From: Bacteroidales bacterium UBA4417
GTDB lineage: Bacteria > Bacteroidota > Bacteroidia > Bacteroidales > UBA4417
DNA length: 7,786 nt
NCBI GenBank assembly: GCA_002389705.1
Contig: DGQJ01000364.1
Coordinates: 13,691-21,476, forward strand
Direction: 5' to 3'
Within the stretch, counting starts at the first letter, position 1; the number at the start of each line of letters is the position of its first letter. Below, one piece after another: positions 5,350 to 7,786 of this stretch. Both the position numbers and the translations under genes were made by a program. Below the pieces are notes generated by a model, which had not been told where the DNA came from, did no database searches, and saw only the letters and a program-made list of their open reading frames with translations.

Positions 5350-7349
5350 GAAACAGCATGTCCCATAGCACGAATTTCGAACAACTGCATAAGAATCAAA
5401 AATATACTAAAAAGCAAAATGTATCGAAGCAAGCAAGCACCTTTAACTTGTATGACAATTATAATGCTATGCCACCACTAAAAGGAAACAAAAAGAAAGT
5501 TTCAGCCAGGATCAGAACCATGCAGTCAGAACACTTTTACAAGGAACTGAATATTCCATCATTCGAAGGACGCCCCTGGGACGAAGAACTTTATATAACC
5601 CGTATTGCCACGCTCAGCATGATGGAGGATGCAGTGGAAGCAAGAATATCTCTCGAAAATACCAACAAAAAATTACTCGAAGAAATTGCGGAGCGTACCC
5701 GTTCCGAAAAAATAACACAGGTGCTTTATGCAATATCCAATGCAGCCCAAACAGCCATTGATGTTGATGAACTCATCGGGATTATAAGGCACGAGCTCGG
5801 CACTCTGATTGATACAACTAATTTTTATGTAGCTTTTTACAATGCCGAAACCGGCTTGCTTTCGGCATCAAGTGCCAGCGACGAGATGGATTTTTTCGAA
5901 ACCTGGCCTGCTGAAAAATCGTTGACCGGAATTGTAATCCACGAAAACAAATCCAGGCTTTTCACCCGGGACGAAATCCTAGGCATGAACCAGGATGGCG
6001 AAATTGATATTATAGGCAGCCTGCCACAGGTTTGGATGGGTGTTCCGCTGCTTGTTGATGGAACTGCAGGTGGTGCATTTGTAATACAGAATTACCATGA
6101 TGTAAATGCCTATACCCCGAAAGATCTGGATATGCTCGAATTTATTTCGAACCAGATCAGCATTTCCATACAACGAAAAAAAAATGTACAGCACCTGGAA
6201 GCCGCCCTGCTGAAAGCCGAAGAAAATGATCGCCTCAAAACTGCTTTTCTGCACAATATCTCACACGAGATACGCACTCCCATGAATGCCATTATAGGCT
6301 TTTCCGGATTTTTAAACGACCCCGACCTTAAAGCTGGTGAAATGCAGGAATACACCGAAATAATCTGCAATGCCACCCACCAATTGCTATCTATCATTGA
6401 GGATATCATCAACATATCCACCCTGGAAGCCGGGCAGGAAATAATCGTTCATAAGGAAACCAATATTAATGCGCTGCTCACAGCACTAAACAAACAGTTC
6501 CAGGGGAAAATAATTAACTCGGATATTGATCTCCGGATTAACAGTTCATTACCCGATGACGCGGCAATAATTACTACCGACGAAACAAAACTGCTGCAAA
6601 TCATGACCAACCTGCTGAACAATGCCTGCAAGTTCACCCGGAAAGGTAAAGTAAGCCTGGACGTTGAGGTTAAAAACAATTACCTCGAGTTTCGAGTGCA
6701 GGACACAGGCATTGGAATAGATAAAAGTATGCACCAGGCCATTTTTGAACGCTTCAGGCAGGCCGATGGCAATATTGCCCGCGAATTTGGAGGAACAGGG
6801 CTGGGTTTATCGATTTCGAAAGCATACGTTGAATTACTGGGCGGTAAAATATGGGTTGACGCTGAACCAGGAAAGGGCTCAACCTTCTTTTTTACCATTC
6901 CATATGTGCCTGTAAATACAGCCTTGGAAGCACAGGAGCAAAAAACAGAGGTCGAAATGCTTGCGCCCGATCAACAAAAAACCATCCTGATTGCCGAAGA
7001 CGAAAAATTCAACTACATGCTGATCAGTGAAATGTTTAAAGGCATGAATACCAAACTCATTTGGGCCAAAAACGGGTGGGAAGTACTGCAAGCCTGTCAT
7101 ACAGTCGAAAAAATTGACCTGGTACTTATGGATATGAAAATGCCGGTTATGGATGGTTTTGAAGCCACCCAGATGCTCCGTGGATTTTACCCGGAAATTC
7201 CGATTGTTGCCCAAACAGCCTACGCCAGTGAAAAGGAAAAGCAACGCATACTCGAATGCGGATGCAACGAGATGATAACAAAACCTTTTGACGTGAACCA
7301 GTTCAGGTTAATCGTGAACAAATACTTATCGTTCAACAGTAACAATTAG
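5346..7349 (+). CDS. Soluble GAF hybrid histidine kinase with C-terminal receiver
   Basis: A 667-aa hybrid kinase. Residues 1-85 are basic and polar with no recognisable domain. Residues 86-121 form a coiled-coil segment 24/36 identical to one in the kinase at 2619-4043. A GAF sensor domain follows (about 125-278). HisKA carries phospho-acceptor His307 in SHEIRTPMN. The ATPase domain shows the N box (Asn425-Asn426), DTGIGI (453-458) and FGGTGLGLS (481-489). The receiver (about 548-665) has Glu551-Asp552, Asp596, Thr624 and Lys646-Pro647. All catalytic residues are present. No membrane helix is seen, so the signal is intracellular. Hybrid kinases usually relay through an HPt protein; none is in the window, so the final target is unknown. 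In-frame ATGs at 5358, 5469 and 5520 are alternative starts; 5346 gives the ATGA overlap with the leader ORF. Confidence 0.92.
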   Translation: MRNSMSHSTNFEQLHKNQKYTKKQNVSKQASTFNLYDNYNAMPPLKGNKKKVSARIRTMQSEHFYKELNIPSFEGRPWDEELYITRIATLSMMEDAVEARISLENTNKKLLEEIAERTRSEKITQVLYAISNAAQTAIDVDELIGIIRHELGTLIDTTNFYVAFYNAETGLLSASSASDEMDFFETWPAEKSLTGIVIHENKSRLFTRDEILGMNQDGEIDIIGSLPQVWMGVPLLVDGTAGGAFVIQNYHDVNAYTPKDLDMLEFISNQISISIQRKKNVQHLEAALLKAEENDRLKTAFLHNISHEIRTPMNAIIGFSGFLNDPDLKAGEMQEYTEIICNATHQLLSIIEDIINISTLEAGQEIIVHKETNINALLTALNKQFQGKIINSDIDLRINSSLPDDAAIITTDETKLLQIMTNLLNNACKFTRKGKVSLDVEVKNNYLEFRVQDTGIGIDKSMHQAIFERFRQADGNIAREFGGTGLGLSISKAYVELLGGKIWVDAEPGKGSTFFFTIPYVPVNTALEAQEQKTEVEMLAPDQQKTILIAEDEKFNYMLISEMFKGMNTKLIWAKNGWEVLQACHTVEKIDLVLMDMKMPVMDGFEATQMLRGFYPEIPIVAQTAYASEKEKQRILECGCNEMITKPFDVNQFRLIVNKYLSFNSNN

Positions 7350-7442
7350 CTTATTTAAACGGTTGCTCCGATAATACGCTGATTGCTGTAATACAAACCT
7401 AAAAAACAACTCAAATTCACTAAGCAAAATTCTCGTAACACC
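7350..7442. other. Spacer between hybrid kinase and small ORF
   Basis: These 93 bases hold no gene, no terminator hairpin and no + strand TAnnTTTG box. The short palindrome TGTAATACA (7387-7395) is present. The absence of both a terminator and a promoter suggests the small ORF at 7443 may be read from the kinase transcript. Confidence 0.35.
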
Positions 7443-7532
7443 ATGAATTTCTCATTAGTTGCAGTTCTCATCGCATTTTTGCTGGTAATAACATTCGGAG
7501 GTAAATTATTTGCAAAGTTTTTTAAAAGATGA
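7443..7532 (+). CDS. Probable 29-aa single-pass membrane peptide
   Basis: A 29-codon ORF from ATG 7443 to TGA 7530-7532. The peptide starts MNFSLVAVLIAFLLVITFGG, a hydrophobic stretch (about residues 4-19) long enough for one membrane helix. It ends in a short basic, aromatic tail with Lys21, Lys25, Lys28 and Arg29 and several Phe. The positive-inside rule would put the C terminus in the cytoplasm. The size and layout resemble small membrane proteins such as KdpF-like subunits or TisB-like toxins, but it lacks specific features of either, so no function is given. It follows the hybrid kinase by 93 bases. No Shine-Dalgarno site is visible, which is usual here. The clean split into hydrophobic and charged parts favours a real gene; its short length is the main doubt. 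Confidence 0.5.
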   Translation: MNFSLVAVLIAFLLVITFGGKLFAKFFKR

Positions 7533-7749
7533 CATCCTCTGTCTGAGATAAACGAGCAAAAATTACAACTGTTTGAGAAATAAAGGTTATCCCGGCTTTT
7601 TACAACCGGAATTAGAATCACTTTTCAAAATATCACGACATTTAAAAGAACAATAATTTTCGTACAAAACTCGTTTAAAAACAGGTTGCTTATAAAAACA
7701 CCGATGATCCCGGGCATCTTAACCGCCTGGCTCCCGATTTTACCGATTT
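7533..7749. other. Non-coding tail region, no feature recognised
   Basis: No convincing gene on either strand. CCGG at 7582-7585 and 7596-7599 could form a 4-bp stem, but there is no proper terminator structure. The stretch is AT-rich and probably leads into the promoter of a gene beyond the window. Confidence 0.4.
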
Positions 7750-7762
7750 ACAATAGTATTGT
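7750..7762. promoter_or_regulatory. Palindrome ACAATA-G-TATTGT, candidate operator
   Basis: A perfect 13-base palindrome ending 13 bases before the -7 box at 7776-7783. It lies where the -33 region would be, so a bound repressor would block RNA polymerase. No regulator is recognised. Confidence 0.3.
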
Positions 7763-7775
7763 GGATAAGATGTAA

Positions 7776-7783
7776 TATATTTG
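7776..7783 (+). promoter_or_regulatory. Promoter -7 box for a gene beyond the window
   Basis: TATATTTG matches the TAnnTTTG consensus exactly and points out of the window to the right. CAATAG at 7751-7756, 19 bases upstream, loosely recalls the CTATAG of the two kinase promoters. The dyad seen at those promoters is absent here. Confidence 0.45.
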
Positions 7784-7786
7784 CCT

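Noticed and set aside
7394..7401. CAAACCTA, a minus-strand TAnnTTTG box pointing back into the hybrid kinase
   Set aside because: No -33 element at a suitable distance and no recognisable antisense RNA structure.
7443..7532. KdpF assignment for the small membrane peptide
   Set aside because: Length fits, but the basic aromatic tail does not look like KdpF and no kdpA follows within the remaining 254 bases.
7355..7621. 88-codon minus-strand ORF
   Set aside because: It covers the spacer and the better-supported 29-aa ORF on the other strand, its product resembles nothing known, and it has an uneven, Cys- and Asn-rich make-up.
7704..7775. 23-codon hydrophobic ORF (ATG 7704, TAA 7773-7775)
   Set aside because: Very short, with three prolines in the hydrophobic part, and its end touches the outgoing promoter; likely chance.
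1..7786. CRISPR, insertion sequence, tRNA or rRNA
   Set aside because: No regular repeat-spacer pattern, transposase frame, terminal inverted repeats or RNA gene was seen on reading either strand.

Overview
The window reads as a piece of a Bacteroidota chromosome. The composition is moderately AT-rich, most starts lack a well-placed Shine-Dalgarno sequence, and several intergenic regions carry the TAnnTTTG -7 promoter box typical of this phylum. This is a phylum-level inference; nothing here fixes the genus.

All convincing genes lie on the + strand and nearly all are signal-transduction genes. Positions 108-2366 hold a tandem pair: a stand-alone Rcp1-type receiver (148 aa), then, 6 bases later, a receiver fused to three PAS domains that has no kinase or output domain and ends in a coiled-coil tail. 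After a 252-base promoter-bearing gap come a soluble PAS sensor kinase of the NarX/DegS type (HisKA_3, 2619-4043) and, 129 bases further on, a NarL/LuxR-type response regulator (4173-4805), a likely cognate pair. A 540-base gap then leads to a soluble GAF hybrid histidine kinase with a C-terminal receiver (5346-7349). A 29-codon ORF for a probable single-pass membrane peptide follows (7443-7532). The remaining 254 bases look non-coding and end in a promoter-like box for a gene outside the window.

Together the cluster offers two kinases and four receiver domains. None of the five signalling proteins has a visible membrane segment, so they should sense internal signals. The kinase/NarL-type pair gives a transcriptional output. 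The Rcp1-type receiver and the receiver-PAS protein have no DNA-binding output and probably act as relay or adaptor proteins.

The most notable observation is regulatory. The regions upstream of the two kinase genes share a gapless arrangement: TGTAG-N9-CTACA, 41 bases, CTATAG, 20 bases, TATTTTTGTAC. A shared 11-mer, TAAAAGCCCCG, lies further upstream and differs in position by 10 bases between the two. In the second copy a perfect 9-bp inverted repeat is built around the core promoter, so the same bases resemble an intrinsic terminator. The NarL-type regulator encoded between the two promoters is the obvious candidate to bind the shared dyad, but that is inference.
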